Part shown: positions 53,936 to 62,712 of the stretch, one piece after another
How the letters are laid out: each line of letters opens with the position of its first letter
How positions within the stretch are numbered: position 1 is the first letter of the stretch
Assembly: GCA_900320045.1 (NCBI GenBank)
Contig: ONQT01000021.1
Span: 1-63,322 of the forward strand
Length of the DNA: 63,322 bases
From: an uncultured Prevotellaceae bacterium
GTDB taxonomy: Bacteria > Bacteroidota > Bacteroidia > Bacteroidales > Bacteroidaceae
Direction of reading: 5' to 3'
Notes under the pieces: generated by a model
Seen by the model: the letters and a program-made list of their open reading frames with translations, nothing else
What the model was told of the DNA's origin: nothing
Database searches by the model: none
Program-made: the position numbers and the translations under genes

Positions 53936-56419
53936 ATGAAACAACGCATCATCATCTCGATATTTAGTTGGCTGGCGGTATGGACGCTGTCGGCACAACC
54001 ACTGTGCAGGGTGGTGGCGTACGACGAGGAGGACGGCGTGCCGTCGGGCCACATTACGCAACTGCTGCAGGACGACAAGGGTTTTATGTGGTTTGCCACG
54101 TGGAACGGACTGTGCCGCTACGACGGCTATGAGTTCCGCACCTTCAAACCGCAGGTGGGCGACGGATGCCACATCGCAACCGACCGCTTCCGCAACATTG
54201 TCATGCTGGATGCCCATCAGATGCTGTGTCAGGTGGACGAGTCTTATTGCATCTTCGACTTGCAGAACTACACCTTCCGAGACCTGACCAACGAGGAACA
54301 GCAACAGATAGAAACGCTGGCTAAGACCCGTAGGCAGGCGCGTTCACTGCAGCGCAAACCCTACTCGTGGACAGACAGTCACCAGACACGCTGGACGCTG
54401 AGTGGCGACGGACGACTGACGTGGCTCGACAATGCCACGGGGCATGAGGTGGAGCAGCCCCTGCCCATCACGTTCAACACGCTCACCTTCGCTATGGCCG
54501 ATGCCCGAGGCGACCTCTGGGCCTTGGACTATCAGCGTATCTATAAGATATGTACGGACAACCACCACACAAAGCGCTTGAACATAGAACCTAAGGCTGA
54601 GGTGAAATGCCTCTTTGCCGACCAGAACGGGCGCTATTGGGTGGCTACGAAAGGCGACAAGGCGGTACTCATCTTCAACAAGAGCAACGACCAGCTGCTG
54701 GGCTATATGGACCGTAACGGACAGTTGCATCAGAGCTACACCAGCTTGGGTGCCGCCGTCTATAGCATGTATCAGTCGAAAGACGGAACGCTGTGGTTCG
54801 GCACGAAGCCCGACGGCCTGTTCAGGTTGAGCGGACAGTCGTTGTATCCTATGACCAAACTGCCCTTCTCCGACATTTATCATATTGCCGAGGACCGCTT
54901 CGGGCGCCTCTGGGTGGCAACGCTGGATGGGGGTGTCTGGTTTACCGATGAGCCGAAGGCCGAGCAGCCCGTCTTTAAGAGTCCGCGCCACTATCCGAAG
55001 GAACAGTGCCCGAGAGCGCGCTATCTATTCATCGGCAAGGACGACGTAATGATGATTGCCACCTCGCAAGGGCTTCTGACTACACGCCTGCTGCCAAATG
55101 CCGACGAGATGCGTTTTACGCTGCACCAGCGGGAGGCAGACAGGAAGGAAAGCTTGAGCTGTAGTGCCACGATGGATGTCGTGCAGGACCGGCAGGGACG
55201 TTACTTCGTGGGTACGGAGAGTGGGGGAGTAAACATGATTGCAGGCAACGACCCGCTGGCGTCGCCGCTGGCTTTCAGACACATTAGAGAGAACTTCCAT
55301 GTGCAGCCCAACGACATCGTGCAGTCGCTGGCGGTGAAAGACGACGGAGGACTGGTAGCCGTCGGTAGTCATCTTATCACGCTGATGGACAGCACACAGC
55401 ATGGTCGCGTCATGGATGCCTCGGAATTTCAGGAGAAGTACCGCTTCAGCGAGGCTCATCCCTTGTCGTTAGGGAACGGCCGTTGGCTTTTCGGACTGCT
55501 GGACGGCGCCATCATCATGTCGGAAAGCCAGATGCAGCGACAGATTTATAAGCCAAAGCTGGTGCTGACCAACTTGGAGGTGAGAGGAGAACAGTCGGAG
55601 GTGAGAGATTGGTGGGGCATAGAAAATATGGATACTCTGACGCTACAGCCCCACGAACGCAATGCCACCATCCACTTTGCAGCCATCGACTACCAGTCGG
55701 CAGAGCGTATCAACTACGCCTTCCGCTTGTCGGTGGCGGGTTCCGACACCACAGCGTGGAACTATATCGGTCGCAGCCGCTCAGCCACCCTGCTCGACCT
55801 CAAGCCCGGCGAATATCTGTTGCAGATACGCTGCACCAATGCCGACGGCGAATGGCTCGACCAGATGCGACAGCTGACCATCATCGTCGAACCGACTTTC
55901 TGGGAATCGACCCTGGGACAGTTGCTCATCGTGCTGATAATCTTGGGCATCCTTGCCGCCATCGTCTATACCTTATTATATATAAGGAACATCAAGCGCA
56001 AGCAACACGAGACCCTGGAGGCCTACCTGTCGCTGCTGCAACAGCACACCTCCAACAGCACGGAGCCGATAGCCAATATCCAAGCGCCCAAGACGGAAGA
56101 CCCCTTGCTGCAGCGCGTGATGCAGTTTGTCGAGGAGAACATCTCGAACAGCGAGGCCGGTGTGGGCGATATGGCATCAGCAGCTGCCGTGAGCCGTAGT
56201 GGCTTGCAGCGAAAACTGAAGCAGGCTATGGGCATCACGCCGCAGGATTTGTTGAAGGAGGCTCGCGTCAAACGCGCCTGCCAGCTGCTGCGTCAGACGG
56301 ACAAGAACGTCGCCGAGGTGGCTTATGCCTGCGGATTCTCCGATCCCAAGTATTTCAGTCGCTCGTTCAAGCAGAGCACGGGCAAGAGTCCTACGGAGTA
56401 TAGGGACGGAGTAGAGTAA
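53936..56419 (+). CDS. Propeller/Y_Y_Y membrane regulator with AraC domain but no kinase
   Basis: This 827-residue protein has a signal peptide (to about 21) and two-component-type beta-propeller repeats (about 25-540: GHITQLLQDDKGFMWFATWN, GLCRYDGYEF, KDGTLWFGTKPDGLFRL). A Y_Y_Y domain (about 560-645), one transmembrane helix (about 657-683), a short linker and a C-terminal AraC-type HTH (about 724-827: GDMASAAAVSRSGLQRKLKQ, VAYACGFSDPKYFSRSFK) follow. Hybrid two-component regulators of this order are usually about 1300-1400 residues, with kinase and receiver domains between the helix and the HTH. Here those are missing, so ligand sensing would have to reach DNA binding without phosphotransfer. 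It lies beside the pectin genes and likely controls them. Confidence 0.88.
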   Translation: MKQRIIISIFSWLAVWTLSAQPLCRVVAYDEEDGVPSGHITQLLQDDKGFMWFATWNGLCRYDGYEFRTFKPQVGDGCHIATDRFRNIVMLDAHQMLCQVDESYCIFDLQNYTFRDLTNEEQQQIETLAKTRRQARSLQRKPYSWTDSHQTRWTLSGDGRLTWLDNATGHEVEQPLPITFNTLTFAMADARGDLWALDYQRIYKICTDNHHTKRLNIEPKAEVKCLFADQNGRYWVATKGDKAVLIFNKSNDQLLGYMDRNGQLHQSYTSLGAAVYSMYQSKDGTLWFGTKPDGLFRLSGQSLYPMTKLPFSDIYHIAEDRFGRLWVATLDGGVWFTDEPKAEQPVFKSPRHYPKEQCPRARYLFIGKDDVMMIATSQGLLTTRLLPNADEMRFTLHQREADRKESLSCSATMDVVQDRQGRYFVGTESGGVNMIAGNDPLASPLAFRHIRENFHVQPNDIVQSLAVKDDGGLVAVGSHLITLMDSTQHGRVMDASEFQEKYRFSEAHPLSLGNGRWLFGLLDGAIIMSESQMQRQIYKPKLVLTNLEVRGEQSEVRDWWGIENMDTLTLQPHERNATIHFAAIDYQSAERINYAFRLSVAGSDTTAWNYIGRSRSATLLDLKPGEYLLQIRCTNADGEWLDQMRQLTIIVEPTFWESTLGQLLIVLIILGILAAIVYTLLYIRNIKRKQHETLEAYLSLLQQHTSNSTEPIANIQAPKTEDPLLQRVMQFVEENISNSEAGVGDMASAAAVSRSGLQRKLKQAMGITPQDLLKEARVKRACQLLRQTDKNVAEVAYACGFSDPKYFSRSFKQSTGKSPTEYRDGVE

Positions 56420-56427
56420 TATAAAAA

Positions 56428-56457
56428 AGAAAAGGATGCTTGAGGGCATCCTTTTCT
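56428..56457. terminator. Bidirectional terminator between regulator and pectin operon
   Basis: AGAAAAGGATGC (56428-56439) and GCATCCTTTTCT (56446-56457) form a perfect 12-bp stem with a 6-nt loop between convergent genes. Confidence 0.85.
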
Positions 56458-56475
56458 TGAGAAAAACGGCACAAA

Positions 56476-56664
56476 CTAGAAATCCAACCCATCTTCTTTA
56501 GTGTCGAAGTCAAAATTCTCGGTAGTATCAAATTCTCGAACGAGCTGATCACTCATGTCGTCTATAATAGTATCATCAGTCAGGACAATTTCTGATGCTG
56601 CCAACAAGCAGGTTTGTTGTACAATTCTGATGACTTGTATTTCTGGCTTTATATATTCTTTCAT
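56476..56664 (-). CDS. Small peptide of the MKxYIxP family, copy 2
   Basis: A 62-residue product beginning MKEYIKPEIQVIRIV, with a LLAASE segment after the hydrophobic part and a long acidic tail including REFDTTENFDFD and a final GLDF. It follows the pectin methylesterase gene by 18 nt on the same strand and ends 18 nt before the operon terminator. Unlike copies 1 and 3 it carries one cysteine (QQTCLL). Function unknown; the plan matches copies at 52066 and 60821. Confidence 0.72.
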   Translation of the reverse strand: MKEYIKPEIQVIRIVQQTCLLAASEIVLTDDTIIDDMSDQLVREFDTTENFDFDTKEDGLDF

Positions 56665-56682
56665 AATATGATGCTTTACGAG

Positions 56683-59600
56683 TTATTTGATTATCAGTTT
56701 CTTGCCATTGACAATATACAGCCCCTTTGTCGGGTGTGCTACACGCTGACCATTCAGGTTAAAGTAGTGCCAGTTGGACGTTGTTTTACTGCTGCTTAGG
56801 CCGATGCCCGTCGTGTCGTCGTTAAAACAGATTGCTAACTCATGGGACGATGCATTTGGCATGAAGATGAAAGCACGATGATTGCCCAATGTCTCGCCAG
56901 TGAACTTGCAGAAAGCAGCCTTGTTCTCAGTAGTCTTGCCCAGGACATATATCTGTCCATCGCCAAGACTCAACGAGCTAACGGGAGTATCTGTAGTAAC
57001 GCCACGCAGTACATTGCTGTTGTATTCAGAGCCCGTAGTCCCCGTAGCATGAAGGACATAGTTGCCTGCATCGCCCTTCAGCACCACCGCAGTAGCCGCA
57101 GGTATCACGCCGTCGGTAATCTCTGTCAGTCTCACCTTGGTGTTTTCGTTAACCATTTCACCCCAGTATGCCTTCAGTGCTGCCGGAATGGTAACAGAGT
57201 AGTCGTTATAGAAAGTGGCATAGCCCACCTCGCTGATAGTGACATTGCGTGCCGTGCCAGTATTGACCGTCGTCGCCGCACTAAGACTGCCATACTCATT
57301 GACAGCCTTCACGCTATAGGCAGAAGAAGCGCCGTCAACATCAAATGTACACTCTGTAGTGAAGCCAACCACCTTCTCAGCATCATCGATGACAACATAG
57401 CAGATAGCATAGTTGGAAGCCTGCCAAGAAAGAGTATTGCCTGCAAAAGCCAACTCCGCAGGAGCATCAACAGGCTCAAAGAACTTACGTGGGTTCCAGT
57501 CGTCATCGCCAGTGGTGACTGCTTCGTAAGTATAGACAGCAGCCTCATCGGCAGTTAGCAAAGCCTTGCGGGTAACGGGATTGCTCTCGCCTGGTTCCAG
57601 TTTGTCGGGATCAACGGTGTAGGTCGTACGGCGATTGTTCAGGTCAACGGGGTCACCGTTAGCATCCATCGTGTTATACTCAGCGAAGAGCTTTGGTGCT
57701 ATATGCCACTCGCTCCATCCCTCAGGGGCGATGGTTGTCTTCAGCGTGGTGTTGATCCACACGGTGAGCGGCTTGTTCTGCCAGGCGCGGCCCAACTTGT
57801 TGGCACCGCCACAGCCATCGATGGTGTTGTTGACCATGACATAGCCCCACTCTGTACCCTCTCTGTGGCTTGGAGCCACGATGACCGTACCCTCGCGAGC
57901 CATGCGGAAGGTGCTGTTCTCTACATAGTTGTTGCCACCACCGTAATAGAAGTCTACGGCGCCCTCGATGAGACAGTTGTTCACATACTGGCGGTCGGTA
58001 GCATTAGGCACGTCGGTGTACCAGGTGTCCTGGAAGGAACGGAACGAGCAGTTGTTGAACGCCTGGCGGTCAGCACGCGAACTCATGGCAAGTCCCATAG
58101 GACCAGCCTGCATCTCAACGCCATAACTGTCGATATACGAGATGTTCTCGGTGTAGAAATCGGTAGGGTTAACCTGCACCACGCTCTGCTTGCCGTAGGT
58201 CTGAGAGGCAGGGTTGTTGGTAGAGTATTCCCAACCGATGTCGTTAGAACCACCATTGTTGATCCAGTAGCTGATGATGGTCTTCTCCCTATCCTGACCG
58301 ATGAGGTGGATGAAAGGCTTGTTCTTCGGGATGACCACCAGTTCTTCATACTCGCCATTCTTGACGAAGATGAGCCATGGAGCGATGCGATTCTCAGGAG
58401 CTGCGTCAATGGCAGCCTGTACTGTAGTGTAGTCGCCCGTACCGTCTTTTGCCACCACGGCATCATAGACACGTTTAGTGGGTTGTGGACGATTCATTGT
58501 GGTGAATATGATGTCAGCACCGGCAAAGGCATTGTCGCTCATATCCTTGATGGCTCCGGCAGGAATGTGCAGCGTGTAAGCCGTATTGTAGCTCAGTCCC
58601 TTATATGCCAGTGTCACCGTCTTGTTGCCATAGACAGGCGTAAGTGCCTGACCATTCAGAGTGATGTTACCCTCACCGGCTTTCACGCGCTCATTGAATG
58701 AGAGCACTACATTGCCGCGGGCAGAAGCAGATGTAGAACCTTCAGCAGGTGATGATGACAGCAGCAGCGGTGCATCATGGTCGTCGCCCGACTGCTGGTC
58801 GGCATAGATGACGATGTCAGCAAGATAGAATCCTTCGGTGCCTGAAGTGACTGCACCCAACAACGGACTGTTGGCATCGCCAATCCAGCGGATATATACA
58901 TTAGTTTGATTCTCAGGCAAGACAGCGTCAAAGGTGAGCCACTCGTTCTTGGTCATGTTCAGTGTGGCGAGGTCGGTATAGTTCTCACCGTCGGCAGACC
59001 ACTGCAGTTTCTGCACTGAATGCACACAGTCGTTGTCGGCAGCTGCCAGTGAGTGAATGCGCACATTGGTATAGCCGCTGGCATTGAACCGAGCCACGTA
59101 GCTGCGAGGATTATTCATGTTGACAAAGTCGGTATAGCGTCGGATGCAGTTGCGTTCCTTGCCGCCGAAGGTGCGTGTAGAACCACCCCATTGGGTGCTA
59201 CTGCCATCGCCGTTATAGATATTCAGCGAACCGGTGTTGTCGGTAATAAAGGCATAGTCGGCTACGCGGTTGCCGCGTGGCTCGCTCTGGGCAAAGTCCC
59301 ACGCCACGATGAAAGGCACCACATCGAAGGTTGCCGTCAGCTCCTTATTGCCATCCATGGTCACGCTACGCTGCAACTCGGCAGAACTGTTTTCCCAGTA
59401 GAGGAAGTTGGTGACGCTGTTAGGCACCACACTGACGGTCACCTCCGTCCCCGTCTCATACACGCCGTTCACTGGCTCTGGTTGCAGGCGTACCGCACCC
59501 CACTTGCCGCCGTCGCCGTCTTTGTTGACGGTGAGAGTATAGGTGTCAATAGCATTGAACACTGCAGTCACCTGCATGTCTGCGTTAATAGCGAAGGTAT

Positions 59601-60765
59601 AAGGATTCTCCGTCGACAGCGTGTTGCCGCTGCCGTCCTGCCACTCACCGAATCGGTAGCCGTAGTTGGGTGTGGCTGTTACAGTAGCTTCGTCACCAGC
59701 GTTGAACACGGCATTTGCAGGTGTCACCACTCCGCCAGCGGCAGGACTTGCTACGACAGTCAGGGTAACAGCCTGAGTGACAGCCTTCAGCCAACGGGGG
59801 TCGCCAATGATGCCTCCTGTGGTAGAGGCTGTAGCCATAGGTGATGTTGACACGATGGTGAAGTCGCCGCCATCAGGATTAGGAAACGACAGTTCTGCCA
59901 TTCCCAGTCCTGCCAGCGTCAGGTCACTGATGGTAGAAGACACGGGGTTGGACATATCGTAAGTGCCATAGTCCACCACCAGGTTGTTCTGTGCCGTCAG
60001 CGTACCACCCGTAGCCTGTATCAGCTTTGGCGTAACGTTATCAGTACCACCTTTATATACTATATTGTCCTTGAACACATATACCGACTCGCCACTATAC
60101 TTCCCTTCGGACTTGCAGAGAGCATAGCCATTACCCTTCGACCAGCGATAGATGGTGTTGTTGCAGAAGATCAGCGTGAAGACATTACTTTGATTTGTGC
60201 TGTTGGGTGCAAAGAAGCTCTCGCCGCCAGTGTAGTTATACAGGGTGTTGTTAGTCACTGTCAGCTGCCTCACCGTGTGCTTTGGATAGAGGAAGTTCCA
60301 ACCATTCGCACCGCAATCGTGGATGATACTGTTGGCAAACAACAATTCGTTAATCGATTTGCCTTCATTGCTCGTACGCAGGAAGCAGCGTCCGATGCCA
60401 CTCACCTCACAGTTGCGTACTTCAATCTTGGTGATATCGCCGTAGTTATTCAAATTGATGAAATAGTTGTTTGACGGGTTTATCTTCAGACCGTCCAGCA
60501 CGATGCCACCATCTGTCAGCGAGCTGTTATTGCCGCTGAACGTGCATCCGAACTGCACGTTGGCATCATCAGCTGCTTTCAGGGTTATTGTCTTACCAGA
60601 AGGAAAGTTCAGGGTACCTGTGTACGTTCCTTCACTCAATACGAGCACGTCGCCATCTTGTGCATCGGCATATTTCGTGCTCAAGTCTGATGTTGTCACA
60701 TCAATGTTGGCGGCATTCATCTCGAACGCCACCAACAGTAATAAAAACAATGATTTGATTCTCAT
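56683..60765 (-). CDS. Multidomain pectin methylesterase (CE8) with beta-helix and sorting tail
   Basis: A 1360-residue exported protein. Order: signal peptide; DUF4957/DUF5123-type beta-helix (about 20-330, ending GGIIGDPRWLK); two InlB-B-like repeats (about 335-480: GYRFGEWQDGSG, NFLYWENSS); a galactose-binding-like module (about 490-665); a bacterial Ig-like domain (about 670-772: SSPAEGSTSAS); and the pectinesterase domain (about 775-1060). The latter has VAKDGTGDYTTVQAAIDAAP, QAFNNCSFRSFQDTWY, GAVDFYYGGG and LGRAWQN, with the catalytic aspartates and arginine. An FN3-like part and the tail THPTKGLYIVNGKKLIIK-type end follow (seen as HPTKGLYIVNGKKLIIK). It removes methyl esters from homogalacturonan. 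The start at 60765 gives a proper signal peptide. Confidence 0.9.
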   Translation of the reverse strand: MRIKSLFLLLLVAFEMNAANIDVTTSDLSTKYADAQDGDVLVLSEGTYTGTLNFPSGKTITLKAADDANVQFGCTFSGNNSSLTDGGIVLDGLKINPSNNYFINLNNYGDITKIEVRNCEVSGIGRCFLRTSNEGKSINELLFANSIIHDCGANGWNFLYPKHTVRQLTVTNNTLYNYTGGESFFAPNSTNQSNVFTLIFCNNTIYRWSKGNGYALCKSEGKYSGESVYVFKDNIVYKGGTDNVTPKLIQATGGTLTAQNNLVVDYGTYDMSNPVSSTISDLTLAGLGMAELSFPNPDGGDFTIVSTSPMATASTTGGIIGDPRWLKAVTQAVTLTVVASPAAGGVVTPANAVFNAGDEATVTATPNYGYRFGEWQDGSGNTLSTENPYTFAINADMQVTAVFNAIDTYTLTVNKDGDGGKWGAVRLQPEPVNGVYETGTEVTVSVVPNSVTNFLYWENSSAELQRSVTMDGNKELTATFDVVPFIVAWDFAQSEPRGNRVADYAFITDNTGSLNIYNGDGSSTQWGGSTRTFGGKERNCIRRYTDFVNMNNPRSYVARFNASGYTNVRIHSLAAADNDCVHSVQKLQWSADGENYTDLATLNMTKNEWLTFDAVLPENQTNVYIRWIGDANSPLLGAVTSGTEGFYLADIVIYADQQSGDDHDAPLLLSSSPAEGSTSASARGNVVLSFNERVKAGEGNITLNGQALTPVYGNKTVTLAYKGLSYNTAYTLHIPAGAIKDMSDNAFAGADIIFTTMNRPQPTKRVYDAVVAKDGTGDYTTVQAAIDAAPENRIAPWLIFVKNGEYEELVVIPKNKPFIHLIGQDREKTIISYWINNGGSNDIGWEYSTNNPASQTYGKQSVVQVNPTDFYTENISYIDSYGVEMQAGPMGLAMSSRADRQAFNNCSFRSFQDTWYTDVPNATDRQYVNNCLIEGAVDFYYGGGNNYVENSTFRMAREGTVIVAPSHREGTEWGYVMVNNTIDGCGGANKLGRAWQNKPLTVWINTTLKTTIAPEGWSEWHIAPKLFAEYNTMDANGDPVDLNNRRTTYTVDPDKLEPGESNPVTRKALLTADEAAVYTYEAVTTGDDDWNPRKFFEPVDAPAELAFAGNTLSWQASNYAICYVVIDDAEKVVGFTTECTFDVDGASSAYSVKAVNEYGSLSAATTVNTGTARNVTISEVGYATFYNDYSVTIPAALKAYWGEMVNENTKVRLTEITDGVIPAATAVVLKGDAGNYVLHATGTTGSEYNSNVLRGVTTDTPVSSLSLGDGQIYVLGKTTENKAAFCKFTGETLGNHRAFIFMPNASSHELAICFNDDTTGIGLSSSKTTSNWHYFNLNGQRVAHPTKGLYIVNGKKLIIK

Positions 60766-60820
60766 GTTTAACAAACTACTTACTAAAAAAATAAAACTAA
60801 CAATATTATTCTTCTCAATT

Positions 60821-60976
60821 TCAGTCGTCGAACGTATATTCTCGACTTAAATTCTCACTACCTGTTGCATTTCCCCCGTAGACGCTGGTTCCATATGGTG
60901 AACCCGCCAAGAGCGTTGTTCCATGTTCTATGGTTATTACAGTCATCACAGGGCTAATATATCTTTCTCTTTTCAT
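60821..60976 (-). CDS. Small peptide of the MKxYIxP family, copy 3
   Basis: A 51-residue product found by translating the gap between two large genes. It begins MKRERYISPVMTVITIEHG, continues TTLLAGSPYG and VYGGNATG, and ends SREYTFDD. It starts 20 nt after the stop of the beta-helix gene (60997) and ends 55 nt before the methylesterase start. The LLAGSP and YGG motifs match copy 1 (ILSGST, YNGG), and the SREYTFDD end matches the acidic/aromatic ends of both other copies. It is the shortest copy and easily missed in annotation. Confidence 0.68.
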   Translation of the reverse strand: MKRERYISPVMTVITIEHGTTLLAGSPYGTSVYGGNATGSENLSREYTFDD

Positions 60977-60996
60977 GATGGTTGTCGTTTTAAAGG

Positions 60997-62673
60997 TTAT
61001 TTTACTAATACTTTCTTGCCATTGACGATATACAGTCCTTTGGTGGGATGCACTACACGCTGTCCATGGAGAGTATAGTATTCTCCACTAACCATCGGCA
61101 CTGAACTCTTGACCTTATTGATGCCTGTTGTCTCACTGCCAAAGTCAATGTTCAGCATGTGAGCTGAGCTACCTGCCGTCAGATAGGCACGGAAGGGGTT
61201 GATTTGCTGTGGAGTCTCAATGGCCACCTTATAGAAACCGACGTTGCCGCCTTGGTTCTGCAGCACATAGCTGTCAGTAGGCACATCAGTCAGGATGTAG
61301 GCTCCTGTCAGTGCTCCTGACTGTGGTGTGCCGGCAACAACGCTCTCAACAGTGCCGGTAGCACTGAAAGCATACGACCCAGCTTCAGCATTGACGAGCA
61401 CAGGTGTGTGAGCACGCAATGTGGTCTCTACAGGTGTTGCTGTGGCATTGTCGCCAGAGGTATAGGTCAGCGTGTAAGCCTTTACGCCGTCAGGAATAGT
61501 AGTTTCAAAAGGCAGGGTCAGCGTAGCAGCCTTGGCAGTGCTAACAGTCAGCGTATATTTACCATGCTGCGGAGCACCAATCAGGCTGCCCGTCGACGAA
61601 CAGGTGGCAAGCATGGGATAGTTGGTGATGTCAAGGGTAAAGTCACCCTCGGAGGCATTGGCGAAAGGAATATTCGTGAATCCAAATGTGGTGTTTAAAT
61701 CACCATCATAGGGCCAGGCATTGGTGATGGTCTTAGTCGGACTTCCTGTTCCCCAAATAATATTGTCTTTTGTTTTGTCGGTTTCAAAGCCAAGCAGAAT
61801 GTTATTAAGAACGTTAATGATACCGCCATTTTTTGTTTGCACCAGGACGAATTTGTCATTTGTCACCGTGCTTCCCTCCGTATAGCCCTGATAACCGCAA
61901 ATGATATTATCCTTGAACGTATAGGTAGATGACGAACTAAAATTGTCGTCTACAGCAGCAAAGGCATGTCTGCTGCTCGTATTTGCCCACTGATACACCG
62001 TATTGTTGCAGAATGTGAAATTGAACGCAAACTCCTGGTGATCAACCCCTTCATTGAACAGGCTCCCTCCGCCATAATTATATAAGGTGGAATTGGTGAC
62101 TGACACAGACTTGACCAAGTGCTGAGGATTAATGAAATCCCAGCCTGTTCCGCAGTCGTGAATACGACAGTTCTCAATAACGATGCTATTGATAGTGTTA
62201 GCTGAATTGCCGCCTATCATTAAACTGAGAGTAAAACTGCCATCACTGGTAATCTCGCAGTTGCGGAAAATGAGGTCGCCAATATTCGAGGTATTCCCAG
62301 AAAGGTCCATAAAGTTACCGTCAGAAGGGACAATCTTGACACCATCGAATATCAGGCTTCCACAAGCTGTTGCAACAGTGTTTCTCACCTTGATTTTCAG
62401 GGACACGGCTGCGCCATCTTTCGCACGAAGCGTGACGATATGCTTCTCGGGAAACTTCAACTTTTTACCGTCAAAATCAGTTTCAATATAGTCACCTGCT
62501 GCCATCACAATGGTTGTTTCAGTACCCTCTGTGGCATTGGCTGCAGCTGTATAGGCCATTTTAAACTCTTCCTGATTAGAGACATTGACCGTCTCGGCCT
62601 GTGCTGCCCCTGCCCATCCAATGAGCGCAAGGCAGAGAAGAACCGCTTTACTTGAAAACTCTTTGTACTTCAT
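60997..62673 (-). CDS. Exported beta-helix protein (DUF4957/DUF5123-like) with sorting tail
   Basis: The 558-residue protein has a signal peptide (ending GAAQA/E), a right-handed beta-helix-like region (about 25-370) with repeated IxNCxIHDCGTGWDF-type turns, an ending GDFTLDITNYPM...GAPQHGKY resembling the DUF5123 tail, and a beta-domain. It then has the tail VVHPTKGLYIVNGKKVLVK. The beta-helix is related by eye to the N-terminal part of the methylesterase protein and to the lipoprotein at 18.2-19.7 kb. It may bind or cut pectin; no lyase active site was recognised. It lies 39 nt after the GH95 gene and is followed by a small peptide gene. Confidence 0.8.
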   Translation of the reverse strand: MKYKEFSSKAVLLCLALIGWAGAAQAETVNVSNQEEFKMAYTAAANATEGTETTIVMAAGDYIETDFDGKKLKFPEKHIVTLRAKDGAAVSLKIKVRNTVATACGSLIFDGVKIVPSDGNFMDLSGNTSNIGDLIFRNCEITSDGSFTLSLMIGGNSANTINSIVIENCRIHDCGTGWDFINPQHLVKSVSVTNSTLYNYGGGSLFNEGVDHQEFAFNFTFCNNTVYQWANTSSRHAFAAVDDNFSSSSTYTFKDNIICGYQGYTEGSTVTNDKFVLVQTKNGGIINVLNNILLGFETDKTKDNIIWGTGSPTKTITNAWPYDGDLNTTFGFTNIPFANASEGDFTLDITNYPMLATCSSTGSLIGAPQHGKYTLTVSTAKAATLTLPFETTIPDGVKAYTLTYTSGDNATATPVETTLRAHTPVLVNAEAGSYAFSATGTVESVVAGTPQSGALTGAYILTDVPTDSYVLQNQGGNVGFYKVAIETPQQINPFRAYLTAGSSAHMLNIDFGSETTGINKVKSSVPMVSGEYYTLHGQRVVHPTKGLYIVNGKKVLVK

Positions 62674-62712
62674 AGTTTTAATTCTTTATTCGTTTATTTG
62701 GTTTATTATTTT

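Noticed and set aside
59777-59962. A separate small gene inside the methylesterase region
   Set aside because: It is antisense to the beta-helix part of the large protein and shares no features with the small peptide family.
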